From an uncultured Clostridia bacterium (GTDB taxonomy: Bacteria; Bacillota; Clostridia; Lachnospirales; Lachnospiraceae): DNA of 64,000 bases. This document shows, in pieces, positions 37,191 to 46,327 of the stretch. The stretch covers positions 1 through 64,000 of the forward strand of contig CALBKM010000038.1 in NCBI GenBank assembly GCA_937895705.1, given 5' to 3'. The translations under genes were made by a program, and so were the position numbers. Numbering within the stretch: position 1 is the stretch's first letter; each line of letters opens with the position of its first letter. The notes under the pieces are model-generated. The model was given only the letters and a program-made list of their open reading frames with translations. It ran no database searches and was not told the origin of the DNA.

Positions 37191-37955
37191 TTACAGCTTC
37201 TTTAACTCATCGAATACAACGTCGTTTAAAACCTTAATGTAAGTACCCTTCATACCGGAAGAACGGGACTCGATAACACCCGCACTCTCAAACTTACGAA
37301 GCGCATTTACGATAACGGAACGGGTAATTCCCACACGATCCGCAATCTTACTTGCAACAAGAATGCCTTCGTTACCTTCCAGTTCATCAAAGATATGTGT
37401 AATCGCCTCCAACTCAGAAAAAGAAAGCGTGCTGATTGCAGAACGAACAATCTGTACCTTACGATTCTCTTCCGCATTCTCTTCATTTACGGAACGCATC
37501 ATTTCAAGTCCTACTACGGTGGTACCGTACTCACTTAAAATAATATCATCGATGGAATAGCTGGCACCCTTTTTGTAAATGAACAAGGTTCCGAGGCGCT
37601 CCCCCGCAATGTCAATCGGTAAAATAATCGCCTGATACTTTTCTACCTCAGGGAAAGAGAAACCGAGAGTCTCAAGATTTACATTTTCCTTAGTGGAAAG
37701 AATATTTAAAAGACGCTCGTTTAACAAGCCGTCGATATATCCTCCCACTGCATCCTTAATCAACTCTTCGATTGTTTCTACATCGTTACGATTTTTGATA
37801 CCGAGAACCTTACCCTTTTTACTGATCACCAAAATGTTCGATTCCAAGATTTCTCCAAGCACCAGACAAATATCATTGAACACAACCTTGTGAGATGTAT
37901 TGTTGTGTAATAACTTATTGATTTTTCTGGTCTTATCCAATAACTGTACGCTCAC
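37191..37955 (-). CDS. codY: Global transcriptional repressor CodY
   Basis: CodY senses GTP and branched-chain amino acids and represses genes not needed in rich medium. The 254-residue protein has an N-terminal GAF domain (LLDKTRKINKLLHNNTSHKV and LGEILESNILVISKKGKV) and a C-terminal winged helix-turn-helix with VASKIADRVGITRSVIVNAL. The GTG start at 37955 is supported by AAAGGAG at 5-base spacing. Position beside flgB matches Bacillus subtilis, though clpQ, clpY and codV are missing here. Confidence 0.97.
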   Translation of the reverse strand: MSVQLLDKTRKINKLLHNNTSHKVVFNDICLVLGEILESNILVISKKGKVLGIKNRNDVETIEELIKDAVGGYIDGLLNERLLNILSTKENVNLETLGFSFPEVEKYQAIILPIDIAGERLGTLFIYKKGASYSIDDIILSEYGTTVVGLEMMRSVNEENAEENRKVQIVRSAISTLSFSELEAITHIFDELEGNEGILVASKIADRVGITRSVIVNALRKFESAGVIESRSSGMKGTYIKVLNDVVFDELKKL

Positions 37956-38019
37956 GGTAACTCCTTTCCGGCAGAAAATAAACTGCCCAACATCTCCAAT
38001 ACGTTATCTATTTTTTTAT

Positions 38020-38048
38020 ATTATATCATAGTTTTTTTCGAAAAACAA
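38020..38048 (-). promoter_or_regulatory. Sigma-A promoter of codY
   Basis: Minus strand -35 TTGTTT (38043-38048), 17-base spacer, -10 TATAAT (38020-38025). It gives codY its own start separate from topA. Confidence 0.75.
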
Positions 38049-38094
38049 GTGCAAAATAAACATTTGACACACTACGACATATTTTGTTCACACA

Positions 38095-38121
38095 AAAGAG
38101 AATTTCCTTCTATTTCTCTTT
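38095..38121 (-). terminator. Possible weak terminator overlapping the topA stop
   Basis: AAAGAGAA and TTCTCTTT form an 8-bp stem around an 11-base loop, followed by TGTG on the minus strand. The stem includes the stop codon of topA. AT-rich and without a long U-run, so only a weak candidate. Confidence 0.3.
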
Positions 38122-40185
38122 CATTTCCACATAACCGCATTCTTCCGAAGCACATGCCAGTTTATTTCCTTTTTCCACCAGAACTCCGCCGCATTGCGGG
38201 CATTTCTTCCCCGACGGCTTCTGCCATGCCATGAAATCACACTCCGGATTTGCTTCACAACCATAATAACGTCTGCCCTTCTTGGTTTTGCGGACAACCA
38301 CTTCTTTTCCGCACACAGGACAGGCTACACCGATTTTCTCCAGATACGGCTTGGTATTGCGACATTCCGGAAAGCCCGGGCATGCCAGGAATTTTCCGTG
38401 AGGACCATACTTGATTACCATCTGTCTTCCGCATACTTCACAGGTCACATCGGAAACCTCGTCTTCAATCTCGATATTTTCCAACTCTTGTTCCGCATTC
38501 GCCAAAGACTCTTCCAAATCCGGATAGAAATTTCTGATAATTGTTTTCCAGTAAACATCCCCGTTTTCCACCGCGTCGAGAAGTGCTTCCATGGTTGCTG
38601 TGAAATTCACGTCAACAATAGAACCAAATGCCTGCTGCATAATGCGGTTTACTGCTTCACCGATTTCGGTCACATATAAATTTTTATTCTCTTTTACTAC
38701 ATAACGTCTTGCCAAAATAGTCGTGATGGTCGGAGCATAGGTACTCGGACGTCCGATTCCCAGTTCTTCCAACGTCTTTACCAACGATGCTTCGTTATAA
38801 TGGGCCGGCGGGGAGGTAAAATGACGAGCAGGGAACAACTCCTCCAGCTTAATTACGGAATCACGAGTCAGATTCTTTAAGAAACCTCCCGTCACCTCAT
38901 CCGTATCCTCTTCGTCCTCCGGACAATACACCGCCATAAAGCCGTCAAATACCAGTTCCGAGGTAGTCGCCGTAAAGCGATATCCGCCACCGTCAAGCTT
39001 AACGGTAGCCGTTTCATATCTCGCTGCCTGCATACGGCTGGCAATAAAACGCTTCCAAATCAGCTGATATAATCGAAACAAATCTCTGGAAAGAGACTCC
39101 TTCACCGTTGCCGGTGTCAAATCCACATAGGTCGGACGAATTGCTTCGTGAGCGTCCTGAATCTTTTTTTTGTCCGCCTTCTTCTGCTCCGATTCCATAA
39201 CAGAGTTCGCACCGTAATTATCCGAAACAAACTGCTTCGCAGCTGCATCCGCTTCCTCCGACACACGAATGGAGTCGGTACGAAGATAGGTAATCAAACC
39301 GACCGTTCCATGACCCTTCACGTCCACACCTTCGTACAACTGCTGTGCCAGACGCATCGTCTTCTGGGTAGAGAAATTCAGTGTCTTTGCAGCTTCCTGT
39401 TGCAATGTACTGGTTGTAAACGGCGGCGCCGGCTGACGCTTCCGCTCACCCATCTTAATCTCACTCACCTTGAACTCGGCGTTCTTCACTGTCGCCAGAA
39501 TCCTATTTGCCTCATCCTCGGAAGAAATGGCTACCTTTCCGTCGCTTGTTCCGTAGAACTTCGCCCGAAACGGCTTCTTCATTCCCTTTACGGAAAAATC
39601 CGCATCCAGTGTCCAATATTCCTGTGGAACAAACGCATTGATTTCTTCTTCTCTGTCACAAATAATGCGAAGTGCAACAGATTGTACACGTCCCGCACTT
39701 AAGCCCCTCTTTACTTTATCCCAAAGAAGCGGACTGATCCGGTAACCGATCATACGGTCCAGAATACGTCTTGCCTGTTGGGCATCCACCAGATTCATAT
39801 CGATACCGCGAGCTTCTTTTATAGAATTACGTACTGCATTTTTGGTAACCTCATTAAAGGTAATACGCTTTACTTCCTCTTGCGGAATCTTTAAGGCTTC
39901 CGCAAGATGCCAGCTGATTGCCTCTCCCTCACGGTCGGGGTCCGTTGCCAGATATACTTTTTCCGCTTTTTTTACTTCCTTACGAAGTTTTGCAAGAATA
40001 TCTCCTTTTCCGCGAATTGTAATATATCTCGGTTCATAGTCGTTTTCCACGTCAATCCCCATACGACTTTTCGGAATATCCCGTACATGACCGTTGGATG
40101 CAAGCACCTCATAATTGGCTCCCAAAAACTTTTTAATGGTCTTTGCTTTTGAAGGAGATTCCACAATCAGTAAATTCTTTGCCAT
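38110..40185 (-). CDS. topA: DNA topoisomerase I
   Basis: Type IA topoisomerase that relaxes negative supercoils. The 691-residue protein has the Toprim domain at the N-terminus (LLIVESPSKAKTIKKFLG, then DPDREGEAISWHL), the active-site Tyr in GLITYLRTDSIRVS, and three C-terminal zinc ribbons of the C4 type starting at CEVCGRQ, CPVCGKE and CPQCGG. It follows dprA, the order dprA-topA seen in many Firmicutes. Confidence 0.98.
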   Translation of the reverse strand: MAKNLLIVESPSKAKTIKKFLGANYEVLASNGHVRDIPKSRMGIDVENDYEPRYITIRGKGDILAKLRKEVKKAEKVYLATDPDREGEAISWHLAEALKIPQEEVKRITFNEVTKNAVRNSIKEARGIDMNLVDAQQARRILDRMIGYRISPLLWDKVKRGLSAGRVQSVALRIICDREEEINAFVPQEYWTLDADFSVKGMKKPFRAKFYGTSDGKVAISSEDEANRILATVKNAEFKVSEIKMGERKRQPAPPFTTSTLQQEAAKTLNFSTQKTMRLAQQLYEGVDVKGHGTVGLITYLRTDSIRVSEEADAAAKQFVSDNYGANSVMESEQKKADKKKIQDAHEAIRPTYVDLTPATVKESLSRDLFRLYQLIWKRFIASRMQAARYETATVKLDGGGYRFTATTSELVFDGFMAVYCPEDEEDTDEVTGGFLKNLTRDSVIKLEELFPARHFTSPPAHYNEASLVKTLEELGIGRPSTYAPTITTILARRYVVKENKNLYVTEIGEAVNRIMQQAFGSIVDVNFTATMEALLDAVENGDVYWKTIIRNFYPDLEESLANAEQELENIEIEDEVSDVTCEVCGRQMVIKYGPHGKFLACPGFPECRNTKPYLEKIGVACPVCGKEVVVRKTKKGRRYYGCEANPECDFMAWQKPSGKKCPQCGGVLVEKGNKLACASEECGYVEMKEK

Positions 40186-40209
40186 TTGCCGTCCTTACCT
40201 TTCCTTAAG

Positions 40210-41379
40210 CTATCTATTCGTTTCATCCGTTAATGCATAATATGCCTGTCCGTACCTTTTTATACAACCGTAAGAAGAAAGCACCTCCAAAGCCGCCGAC
40301 AATTCTTCCGGCAATAGCTTTGTTTCTTCCCGTATTTCTTCTATATGTTTTGGCATCAAACGCAAACTAGCATACACCATTTTTTCATTTGATGCAAGTA
40401 TATTTTTTAAAAATTCATAATTTCTACATTTTCCGGCATTGTTTTTTCTCTTTTTCACAGGCATTGCGGACTTTATATCTTCCAGAATATCCGCCGCGGA
40501 AAGCGTCAGTTTTGCCCCTTCTTTAATCAAATAATTACACCCTTCGCTCAGTACGTCGTCCACCCGTCCCGGAACAGCATAAATATTCTTTCCGTATTCC
40601 AATCCGAAAGATACGGTAATCAGGGTTCCGCTTTTTTCTCTCGCCTCCGTCACAAGAATTCCGTCGGACAAACCCGCAATGATTCGGTTTCTCTGAGGAA
40701 AAAACCATGAAAGCGGTCCCGTTCCCGGCGGATACTCCGAGACAATTCCTCCTCCGGTCGAAATGATTCGGTTATAGGTTTCCGTATGCCCCTTCGGATA
40801 GCAGATGTCCGGTCCGCACCCTAAAACCGCATAAGTAGCTCCTCCTCCTTCCAGCGCACCGTCATGAGCCGCCTTATCCACGCCGTACGCCAATCCCGAA
40901 ATCACGTTTATTCCCTGCCCGGCCAACTCTTTCGCCAATCGTCGTGCGATCTCACTTCCGTAATGAGAACATTTTCTGGCACCGATTACAGCCACTGCCG
41001 GCTCTTCCCCCGGAAGACTCCCTTTATAATAGAAATAACGGGGTGCCGAAAATATTTTTCGTAGCTTTTCCGGATACTCCTCATCCTCCTGTGTCACAAA
41101 CCCGATTCCCTGTGCCTCCACTGCAGCATAAGCACTTTCATGATCCCGTCTTCTCACGTTTTTAATATTCTCCTTTTCCTTCTCCGTAAATCCCAAGTTT
41201 TCCGCCAGACGAAAAAAAGTATCCCATTCCGCATCCTTGGCAAAAAGAGCCTGCTCCGGTGTTTCGAAATAAGTCAACACCGCATCCTGCATCTTCGGCG
41301 TAATACAAAAGGATGCAAATCCGTGCCAGATACAATGACATTTTCTTTTATTATCAAAACCAATCTCTTTCTTCTCCAT
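40210..41379 (-). CDS. dprA: DNA processing protein DprA (Smf)
   Basis: DprA loads RecA on incoming single-stranded DNA in transformation. The 389-residue protein has an N-terminal helical region, the Rossmann-type core with VAVIGARKCSHYGSEIARRL, SGLAYGVDKAAHDGAL and FPQRNRIIAGLSDGILV, and a C-terminal winged helix. The ATG at 41379 follows a GGGGGG site. Together with comM it suggests competence genes are kept, but that does not prove natural transformation. Confidence 0.95.
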   Translation of the reverse strand: MEKKEIGFDNKRKCHCIWHGFASFCITPKMQDAVLTYFETPEQALFAKDAEWDTFFRLAENLGFTEKEKENIKNVRRRDHESAYAAVEAQGIGFVTQEDEEYPEKLRKIFSAPRYFYYKGSLPGEEPAVAVIGARKCSHYGSEIARRLAKELAGQGINVISGLAYGVDKAAHDGALEGGGATYAVLGCGPDICYPKGHTETYNRIISTGGGIVSEYPPGTGPLSWFFPQRNRIIAGLSDGILVTEAREKSGTLITVSFGLEYGKNIYAVPGRVDDVLSEGCNYLIKEGAKLTLSAADILEDIKSAMPVKKRKNNAGKCRNYEFLKNILASNEKMVYASLRLMPKHIEEIREETKLLPEELSAALEVLSSYGCIKRYGQAYYALTDETNR

Positions 41380-41382
41380 TTA

Positions 41383-42909
41383 TTATTCCCCCCAATATTT
41401 TCTGTCCGGTTCCCTGTACATAAGTGCTTCCGCCACATGCGCATCCTCTGTTTTCTCCGTTCCCGCCAAATCCGCAATCGTCCGGGCAGTTTTTAAGATG
41501 CGGTGATAGGATCTGGCACTCAGTCCCAATCTCTCATACGCCCCCTCAATCCGTTGTTTTGCCGTTTCGGTCAGATTGCAGTACTTTTTTATCTCTCCTC
41601 CCGGCACCTCGGAATTGCAGAAAAAGGGCGTCCCTTTGTATCGCTCCTCCTGCCGTGTTCTGGCAGCTTCCACCCGTTTCCGAATTACTGCGGAGCACTC
41701 TTCTTTTTCTTCTTTCTTTAAATCCTTCAGAGAAATCGGCAGTACTTCCATACACATATCAAACCGCTCCAAAAGAGGCCGGCTGATTTTTCCGAGATAC
41801 CGCCGGATTTGAGTCTGGGAACAATTACACCGGGTGCGATCCGGATAAAATCCGCAGCCGCAGGGATTCATGGCAGCCACCAGCATTCCGCCGGCCGGAT
41901 ATTCATAAGTGGCATCAAAACGAGCCACAGTAATCTTCCGTTCTTCCAAAGGCTGTCGTAAAATCTCGATCGTCTCTCTTCGAAACTCCGGAAATTCGTC
42001 CAAAAACAGTACGCCTTTATGCGCCAGACTGATCATTCCCGGCGTTGCTCTCCGTCCTCCTCCCGCCAGTGCCGACTGGGTAACGGTGTGATGCGGCGCC
42101 TGAAACGGCGGTTCCGTAATCAAACGTTTTCCGGCGAGCCGCCCCGCCACACTGTAAATTTTCGAAATTTCCAGACTTTCCTCAAAATTCAAAGCGGGTA
42201 ATATAGAGGGGATGCGCTTTGCAAGCATAGTTTTCCCCGTCCCCGGTGGCCCTATCATCAGAACATTATGACGTCCCGCCGCCGCTATTTCAAGAGCACG
42301 CTTCGCCATACGCTGTCCCTGAACTTCCGAAAAATCGCACAATTCCGACACAGGCTCTTCTTCCTTTGTTTCATCCTCCCGAAAGGGCAGAATATCTCCG
42401 TTTCCGTTTAACACCTCCACGACTTCCCGCAACGAACGTACACCGTACACAAACAAGCCTCCGACCGCGGTGGCTTCTCTTGCGTTATTCTCCGGTACAA
42501 ACATCTGTAAAAAGCTCTCCTCCTTAGCAAGACAGGCGGACGGCAAAACGCCGGGAACCGGATTAATACTGCCGTCAAGGCAAAGTTCCCCCAGAAACAT
42601 ACTTTTTTCAACTGACTTTTCCGAAATATAACCGAAAGCGGTTAAGACGGCTATCGCAACGGACAAATCGAATGCTGTCCCCTCTTTTCTGATATCTGCC
42701 GGTGAAAGATTAACCGTAATCCTTTTCACCGGCAGACGATAGCCGGAATTTTCAAGTGCGATACGCACCCGTTCTTTTGCTTCTCTGGTCTCGCAGGCCA
42801 ACGCCCCCACCATGGAAAAGCACGGCAGTCCGTCCTTTACGTCCGCTTCTGCCGTGATCAGTTCCGCTTCGATGCCGAACACCGCCGCAGAATACACTTT
42901 ACCTAACAT
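41383..42909 (-). CDS. comM: ComM/YifB family AAA+ ATPase
   Basis: ComM is a hexameric helicase that aids branch migration in recombination of transformed DNA; the family is annotated as Mg-chelatase-like. The 508-residue protein has an N-terminal Lon-protease-like fold domain (INLSPADIRKEGTAFDLSVA), Walker A MIGPPGTGKTMLAKRIPSI, Walker B GVLFLDEFPEF and a C-terminal Mg-chelatase subunit I-type domain (LGLSARSYHRILKTARTIAD). It is followed by dprA after 3 bases. Confidence 0.93.
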   Translation of the reverse strand: MLGKVYSAAVFGIEAELITAEADVKDGLPCFSMVGALACETREAKERVRIALENSGYRLPVKRITVNLSPADIRKEGTAFDLSVAIAVLTAFGYISEKSVEKSMFLGELCLDGSINPVPGVLPSACLAKEESFLQMFVPENNAREATAVGGLFVYGVRSLREVVEVLNGNGDILPFREDETKEEEPVSELCDFSEVQGQRMAKRALEIAAAGRHNVLMIGPPGTGKTMLAKRIPSILPALNFEESLEISKIYSVAGRLAGKRLITEPPFQAPHHTVTQSALAGGGRRATPGMISLAHKGVLFLDEFPEFRRETIEILRQPLEERKITVARFDATYEYPAGGMLVAAMNPCGCGFYPDRTRCNCSQTQIRRYLGKISRPLLERFDMCMEVLPISLKDLKKEEKEECSAVIRKRVEAARTRQEERYKGTPFFCNSEVPGGEIKKYCNLTETAKQRIEGAYERLGLSARSYHRILKTARTIADLAGTEKTEDAHVAEALMYREPDRKYWGE

Positions 42910-42986
42910 AACATCCTTTCCCTTGCGGAAAAGAATCGCAAAGTCCCTTATTTCGACACCTTACGGTATCGTCCGGACACAGAATC

Positions 42987-43442
42987 TTACTTCTTATCCA
43001 AAATCTTTTTAATCTCCTGCATGAAGGTGTTTACATCCTTGAATTCACGGTATACGGACGCAAAACGTACATATGCCACCGCATCCAAATCCTTCAGCTT
43101 ATCCATAACGATTTCTCCGATTTTGCTGCTCGGAATCTCCTTTTCCTCAAGGCCGAAAATAATGGTTTCGATCTCATCCACCAATGTCGTAATCTGGTCT
43201 ACGGAAATCGGACGTTTGTGACAGGAACGGAACACGCCGGATTCAATCTTGGCACGGTCGTACGGCTCACGGATATTATCCTTCTTGATTACAACAAGCG
43301 GAATCGTCTCCACCTTCTCATAGGTAGTAAAACGCTTGCCGCACTCGTCGCACTGACGTCTTCTTCTGATTGAACCACCGTCATCGGCCGGTCTGGAATC
43401 GATTACTCTCGTATTTTCTTTACCGCAAAACGGACACTTCAT
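42987..43442 (-). CDS. nrdR: Transcriptional repressor NrdR
   Basis: NrdR represses ribonucleotide reductase genes in response to ATP/dATP. The 151-residue protein has an N-terminal zinc ribbon (MKCPFCGKENTRVIDSRP then CDECGKRFTTYE) and a C-terminal ATP-cone. The start at 43442 is the family start; a longer frame to 43463 is not supported by a ribosome site as good as GGGGG at 7 bases. It has its own promoter and leads to comM with a 77-base gap. Confidence 0.97.
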   Translation of the reverse strand: MKCPFCGKENTRVIDSRPADDGGSIRRRRQCDECGKRFTTYEKVETIPLVVIKKDNIREPYDRAKIESGVFRSCHKRPISVDQITTLVDEIETIIFGLEEKEIPSSKIGEIVMDKLKDLDAVAYVRFASVYREFKDVNTFMQEIKKILDKK

Positions 43443-43519
43443 AAGTTCCCCCTTCTGTCGCAACCTGCGACCTTCGAATTTTACAAAACCTGTAAACCTC
43501 GAACTTCTCTCTTACTACT

Positions 43520-43547
43520 ATTATAAAAGAAATGTAAAAAAATGCAA
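43520..43547 (-). promoter_or_regulatory. Sigma-A promoter of nrdR
   Basis: Minus strand -35 TTGCAT (43542-43547), 16-base spacer, -10 TATAAT (43520-43525). It lies just after the niaR stop. Confidence 0.75.
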
Positions 43548-43554
43548 GCAACAA

Positions 43555-44070
43555 TTACATGATTTCCGGCACAATATAGCCCTTTTTATCCAATACAGCC
43601 CCGATCTCGTCCAATACCTCCTCCGAATCCGCCCGCACCGTATGGTAATGATACCCTTCCGTAATATGCATCAGTTCCTTGGACTTTCCGCTTTTGATCC
43701 CGTCCATAAACTGGGCAATGCTGCGCTCCGAAAAAATATTCAGATTCGCCTCTACTTTGCCGTATACCTTATGCCAGACAAACACATTCACTACGGTGCC
43801 GCCCATAGTTACAATGGTGGTCAGCTCGTCTTCAGTCTGTTCACTGGTATGACGCAGCTTAAACACTCGCTCCGCAAACGGGCCCTTGGTAATCACATAG
43901 CCCTGATGGGTGGAAAGTACATCATACCCTTCCGCCCGCAGCATGGCAATATCCTGCACAATAATCTGGCGGGACACCCCGAGACGTTCCGACAGCACGG
44001 AGCCGGATATCGGTTCCTCCGCCGCCATAATCAGCGCTACGATTTCCTTTCTTCGTTCTTTTCCCTTCAT
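43555..44070 (-). CDS. niaR: NAD biosynthesis repressor NiaR (3H domain)
   Basis: NiaR (YrxA) represses de novo NAD synthesis genes when nicotinic acid is present. The 171-residue protein has an N-terminal winged helix with SGSVLSERLGVSRQIIVQDI and a C-terminal 3H domain, named for conserved metal-binding histidines, seen here in VWHKVYG and MHITEGYHYHTV. It is the last gene of the nadA-nadB-nadC-niaR cluster, so autoregulation is likely. Confidence 0.93.
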   Translation of the reverse strand: MKGKERRKEIVALIMAAEEPISGSVLSERLGVSRQIIVQDIAMLRAEGYDVLSTHQGYVITKGPFAERVFKLRHTSEQTEDELTTIVTMGGTVVNVFVWHKVYGKVEANLNIFSERSIAQFMDGIKSGKSKELMHITEGYHYHTVRADSEEVLDEIGAVLDKKGYIVPEIM

Positions 44071-44082
44071 GAAGTTCCCCCT

Positions 44083-44934
44083 TTATACTGCGTGCAGATT
44101 CTTTAAGGAAAGGTCCAGAATCGGTGCGGAATGGGTCAGGGCACCGCTGGAAATGTAGTCCACGCCGATATTAATGAGACGTTCTACGTTTTCTCTCGTT
44201 ACGTTACCGCTACACTCGATTTCCGCCTTTCCTGCCGCCAGACGCACCGCTTCCTTCATATCCTCCACGCTCATGTTATCTAACATAATGATGTCGGCAC
44301 CGGCGTCCAGTGCTTCCATAAACATATCCAGATTTTCTACTTCAATCTCAATCTTTCGCACAAATGGTGCGTATTCCTTTGCCATGGCAACCGCCTTTGC
44401 CACACTGCCGGCTGCACCGATGTGATTGTCCTTTAACAGCACTCCGTCGCTTAAATTGTATCTGTGGTTGTAGCCGCCGCCCACCTTTACCGCATACTTC
44501 TCAAAAATACGCATATTCGGCGTAGTCTTTCTCGTATCTAAAAGCTTTGTCTTGCTGCCCTCAAACAACACCGCAATGGAACGGGTATAGGTGGCGATAC
44601 CGCTCATACGCTGCAAATAGTTAAGTGCGGTACGCTCTCCGGACAACAGCACACGGATATCGCCGCGAATCACACCTAACTTCTGGCCTTTCTTTACGGT
44701 ATCGCCGTCCTTTGCAAACAGCGTTACTTCCGTCTTTTTGTCCAAAAGCTCGAATACACGGGCAAACACCGGCAGGCCCGCAATGACACCGTCTTCCTTA
44801 CAAAGAAGCTCCACTTCTCCCAACTGATAGTCCGGCATCACCGCATTGGTGGATACGTCCTCACTACTGATATCTTCCTTTAAAGCACTTAAAATCAACT
44901 CATCCGCGTTCAACGTCATACTGATATTGTTCAT
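44083..44934 (-). CDS. nadC: Quinolinate phosphoribosyltransferase (decarboxylating)
   Basis: NadC converts quinolinate and PRPP to nicotinate mononucleotide. The 283-residue protein has SGERTALNYLQRMSGIATYT, LDTRKTTPNMRIFEKYAVKV, GGGYNHRYNLSDGVLLKDNH and IDYISSGALTHSAP-like end (VDYISSGALTHSAPILDL), all NadC hallmarks. The ATG at 44934 with AAGGAG is chosen; a longer frame to 45012 would run deep into nadB. It overlaps the end of nadB by 35 bases. Confidence 0.96.
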   Translation of the reverse strand: MNNISMTLNADELILSALKEDISSEDVSTNAVMPDYQLGEVELLCKEDGVIAGLPVFARVFELLDKKTEVTLFAKDGDTVKKGQKLGVIRGDIRVLLSGERTALNYLQRMSGIATYTRSIAVLFEGSKTKLLDTRKTTPNMRIFEKYAVKVGGGYNHRYNLSDGVLLKDNHIGAAGSVAKAVAMAKEYAPFVRKIEIEVENLDMFMEALDAGADIIMLDNMSVEDMKEAVRLAAGKAEIECSGNVTRENVERLINIGVDYISSGALTHSAPILDLSLKNLHAV

Positions 44935-46237
44935 GATACTCTTTCTCCTTTTCGATTGCGGCAAGCACCGCATTTTTGTATTGTTCCGCATACCCGGAAT
45001 AGGTCTTCTCATCCGTCAGACTCACGTCACTTAATATTTGTTGTTCCTTTTCTTTGTCTATTGTAATATACCGTTCTGTCATCTGTCCCGCCGCTCTCTT
45101 TGCAAACACCAGGCTCTCTAAAAGGGAATTGCTGGCCAGACGATTTTTTCCGTGAACCCCGTTGCAGGCCGTTTCACCCACCGCATACAATCGGTCCATA
45201 GAGGTTTTGCTGTACTCATCCACCGCAACGCCGCCCATAAAATAGTGCTGGGCCGGCACCACCGGTATAGGCTCCTTCGTAATATCATAGCCCGCTTCCA
45301 GGCATTTCGCGTATATATTCGGGAAATGATTCAGAATTTCCTCCTTCGGAATCGGAGACAGAGACAGCCACACATGCTTGGTTCCTTCTTTTTTCATTTC
45401 CTTCCGGATCGCCTGGGTCACCACATCCCTCGGAAGAAGCTCGTCCACAAATCGTTCTCCCTTGGAATTAAGTAAAACCGCACCCTCACCCCGCACCGAC
45501 TCGGAAATGAGGAACTTCCGTCCGGGCTTTTCCTGATAGAGCGTGGTGGGATGAATCTGGATATAATCAATGTTCTGTAGCTTAATATCGTGTCTAAGAG
45601 CCACCGCCAGGGCATCTCCGGTTAAATGTCTGAAATTCGTGGAATGCTCATAAAGTCCGCCGATACCGCCGGTAGCAAGCACGGTATAATCCGCCGTTAT
45701 GGTAGAATACACACCGTCCTTATCATGCCCTACTATACCGTAGCAAACGTTGTTCTTTGTCAGCAAATCCACCATGGTATAGTGTTCAATCAAGGTCACG
45801 TTCGGCAGCTTTCTCACAGTCGCCAAAAGCTTTGACGTAATCTCCTTGCCGGTTTCGTCCTCATGGAACAGAATACGCGGTCTGGAGTGCGCTCCTTCTC
45901 TCGTATAAACGTAACCGTTCTCATCCTTTTCAAATTCCGCGCCGCAGGCAATCAAATCCCGAATTACCTCCTGGGAAGAACGAATCATCAGCTCCACGGA
46001 ACGGGGATTGTTTTCGTAATGCCCCGCCTTCATGGTGTCCTCGTAATAAGGCTTGTAATCCTCCTCATCCCGCAGGACACAGATTCCGCCCTGTGCCAAA
46101 AAGGAATCGCTTCGCTCGAATTCATCCTTAGACACAATGACAATCTGCTTGTCCCTCGGCAAATTGAGGGCACAATACAGTCCCGCCACACCGCAGCCGA
46201 TGATAACAATATCTGTTTTCTTATTTCTCTCTGTCAT
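44900..46237 (-). CDS. nadB: L-aspartate oxidase
   Basis: NadB oxidises L-aspartate to iminoaspartate with FAD, the first step of NAD synthesis. The 445-residue protein starts MTERNKKTDIVIIGCGVAGL with the FAD-binding GxGxxG, has the substrate-binding region EGAHSRPRILFHEDETGKEI and the C-terminal LASNSLLESLVFAKRAA. I prefer the ATG at 46237 with GGAAAG 10 bases before it; a GTG at 46318 would add 27 residues not typical of the family. It sits between nadA and nadC. Confidence 0.95.
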   Translation of the reverse strand: MTERNKKTDIVIIGCGVAGLYCALNLPRDKQIVIVSKDEFERSDSFLAQGGICVLRDEEDYKPYYEDTMKAGHYENNPRSVELMIRSSQEVIRDLIACGAEFEKDENGYVYTREGAHSRPRILFHEDETGKEITSKLLATVRKLPNVTLIEHYTMVDLLTKNNVCYGIVGHDKDGVYSTITADYTVLATGGIGGLYEHSTNFRHLTGDALAVALRHDIKLQNIDYIQIHPTTLYQEKPGRKFLISESVRGEGAVLLNSKGERFVDELLPRDVVTQAIRKEMKKEGTKHVWLSLSPIPKEEILNHFPNIYAKCLEAGYDITKEPIPVVPAQHYFMGGVAVDEYSKTSMDRLYAVGETACNGVHGKNRLASNSLLESLVFAKRAAGQMTERYITIDKEKEQQILSDVSLTDEKTYSGYAEQYKNAVLAAIEKEKEYHEQYQYDVERG

Positions 46238-46327
46238 GGTCTCACTTCTTTCCGCCGTTTCGGCAACCGTTGACACATTAGGTTCTTCATTTACGCCATT
46301 CCGTACATTATTCCGCACTTCCGGTAC

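Noticed and set aside
36925..37242. 105-residue plus-strand frame
   Set aside because: Covers the palindromic element, the codY terminator and codY antisense; repeats explain the open frame.
36835..38048. Sigma-28 or sigma-54 promoter for the flagellar operon
   Set aside because: No TAAA-15-GCCGATAA or GG-10-GC type sequence found; sigma-A elements explain the starts better.
46238..46318. N-terminal extension of nadB from GTG
   Set aside because: The added residues are not typical for L-aspartate oxidase and the ribosome site is weaker than for the ATG at 46237.
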